NCBI GenBank assembly: GCA_020637635.1
Contig: JACKKB010000007.1
Coordinates: forward strand, 124,001-188,000
Origin: Albidovulum sp.
GTDB lineage: Bacteria > Pseudomonadota > Alphaproteobacteria > Rhodobacterales > Rhodobacteraceae
DNA length: 64,000 nt
Reading direction: 5' to 3'
The position numbers and the translations under genes are program-made. The notes beneath the pieces were generated by a model. That model was given only the letters and a program-made list of their open reading frames with translations, was not told the DNA's origin and ran no database searches. Each line of letters starts with the position of its first letter. The first letter of the stretch is position 1. Of this stretch, positions 63,399-64,000 are shown piece after piece.

Positions 63399-63477
63399 TC
63401 GGGGTCTGCCCGCGCCGCGCGCGGGCGACCTTGCCACGACGGTCTCCTCACTTCCTCCCTGTCGGCGAGACCGAACT

Positions 63478-63505
63478 AAGGCGGGCCCCCAAGCCCGCCT
63501 TTTTT
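63478..63505 (+). terminator. rho-independent terminator after phaP
   Basis: AAGGCGGGC (63478-63486), loop CCCCAA, GCCCGCCTT (63493-63501), then TTTT: a 9-bp GC-rich stem with T-run. Confidence 0.9.
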
Positions 63506-63623
63506 GCGTTCCGTCCCGGTCGCATGCCTCCGAAAGAGCGGCAGAGGGCGCGCACCTGCAACGGGCCGCGATGCATCGGCGACGTTGCGAACACCACGGA
63601 GGCAAGGGCGGGGCGATGGGGAA

Positions 63624-63697
63624 TGGAGGCGGGTACCGGAATCGAACCGGTCTACACGGATTTGCAATCCGCTGCGTAACCTCTCCGCCAACCCGCC
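63624..63697 (-). tRNA. tRNA-Cys (anticodon GCA)
   Basis: On the minus strand a complete cloverleaf runs from GGCGGGTTGGCGGAGAGG to ACCCGCC, discriminator T and encoded CCA. The anticodon arm GCGGA-TTGCAAA-TCCGT gives GCA. 74 bases including CCA. Confidence 0.95.
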
Positions 63698-63848
63698 GGA
63701 AAGTCCTGCGGGGATATACCAAGGCCCTATCCGGTGCAAGCCGTTCGCGACCGGATGTCGCTGCATCGGCGCGACCAGACCCGTTGCGACCCCCGGTTTA
63801 TTGTGGCAAGAGATTGCAGACGGAAATCAAACCGAAGAGTTCAGTCGA

Positions 63849-64000
63849 TGAACGATTTCGCCGCCCGGCGCACGACGATGGTCGACACCCAGGTTCGCCC
63901 CAACGACGTGACGAAGTTCCCGATCATCGCGGCCATGCTCGACGTGCGGCGCGAGGTCTTCGTGCCCTCGGCGCGGCGCGAGGCGGCCTATGTCGGCGGC
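63849..64000 (+). CDS. pcm: protein-L-isoaspartate O-methyltransferase, N-terminal part (cut by window edge)
   Basis: 50 codons visible: MNDFAARRTTMVDTQVRPND, then VTKFPIIAAMLDVRREVFVP, the typical N-terminal cap of Rhodobacterales Pcm proteins. The family repairs isoaspartyl residues with S-adenosylmethionine; the methyltransferase domain is beyond the window. Confidence 0.8.

Overview
The window is a chromosomal segment of a high-GC alphaproteobacterium, almost certainly a member of the Rhodobacterales (Rhodobacter/Paracoccus relatives). This rests on protein similarity recognised by eye and on gene order: dprA-tldD next to the aa3 oxidase operon coxB-ctaB-ctaG-coxC-surf1-thrC, lysC next to ptsP, phaZ divergent from phaC-phaP, and an FNR-type box and CTGC-N3-GCAG boxes of the kind known from Rhodobacter and Paracoccus. 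Translation starts were chosen from Shine-Dalgarno spacing, family length and gene overlaps.

Layout. 1-2000: dprA (cut by the window edge) and tldD on the minus strand. 2150-11022: the cytochrome c oxidase operon (coxB carries a one-base frameshift), then surf1, thrC, an M16 peptidase, a GNAT acetyltransferase and an FAD-linked oxidase. 11026-12516: adenine salvage and methylthioadenosine recycling (apt, mtnP). 12600-17055: a GT-C glycosyltransferase, a flippase-like membrane protein, tRNA-Val, a histidine phosphatase and an EcsC protein. 17060-23549: minus-strand block of ptsP, lysC, an SDR, DUF1178, a Nudix hydrolase and a frameshifted threonine-dehydratase-like gene. 23662-28129: a PHP-domain protein, puuD-like urate hydroxylase, a LysR regulator and a serine beta-lactamase-fold hydrolase.

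28126-41645 is the largest functional unit: a LysR regulator of GbpR type, divergent from a ChvE-GguAB sugar ABC transporter. The transporter is followed by nine tightly packed enzymes. Together they encode sugar uptake, mutarotation, oxidation at C1, lactone opening and dehydration, then two exits: L-arabinose to 2-oxoglutarate (dehydratase plus semialdehyde dehydrogenase) and D-galactose to pyruvate plus glyceraldehyde-3-phosphate (DgoK, DgoA).

41642-50985: a glutathione transferase, PPK2, a MATE exporter, an unknown conserved protein with a partial inverted duplicate beside it, aspartate aminotransferase, an XRE regulator, sdhE, a MarR regulator, a PhyH-family remnant, a DUF1194 protein, glyoxalase I and thyX. 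50986-52266 is a small accessory patch with an AT-rich orphan gene and REP-like sequence. 52267-55516: an ArsC-like protein, a cold-shock protein and a complete bufferin operon (bufA-bufB-bufC-DoxX), a recently described copper-binding RiPP system. 55717-59552: thrS and two alpha/beta hydrolases. 59651-63398: the polyhydroxybutyrate module phaZ / phaC-phaP with CTGC-N3-GCAG boxes, but without phaR downstream of phaP. The window ends with tRNA-Cys and the start of a protein-isoaspartate methyltransferase gene.

A recurring oddity is single-base homopolymer indels that break otherwise well-conserved frames (coxB, the threonine dehydratase, and the AT-rich orphan gene twice). These may be assembly errors rather than biology.
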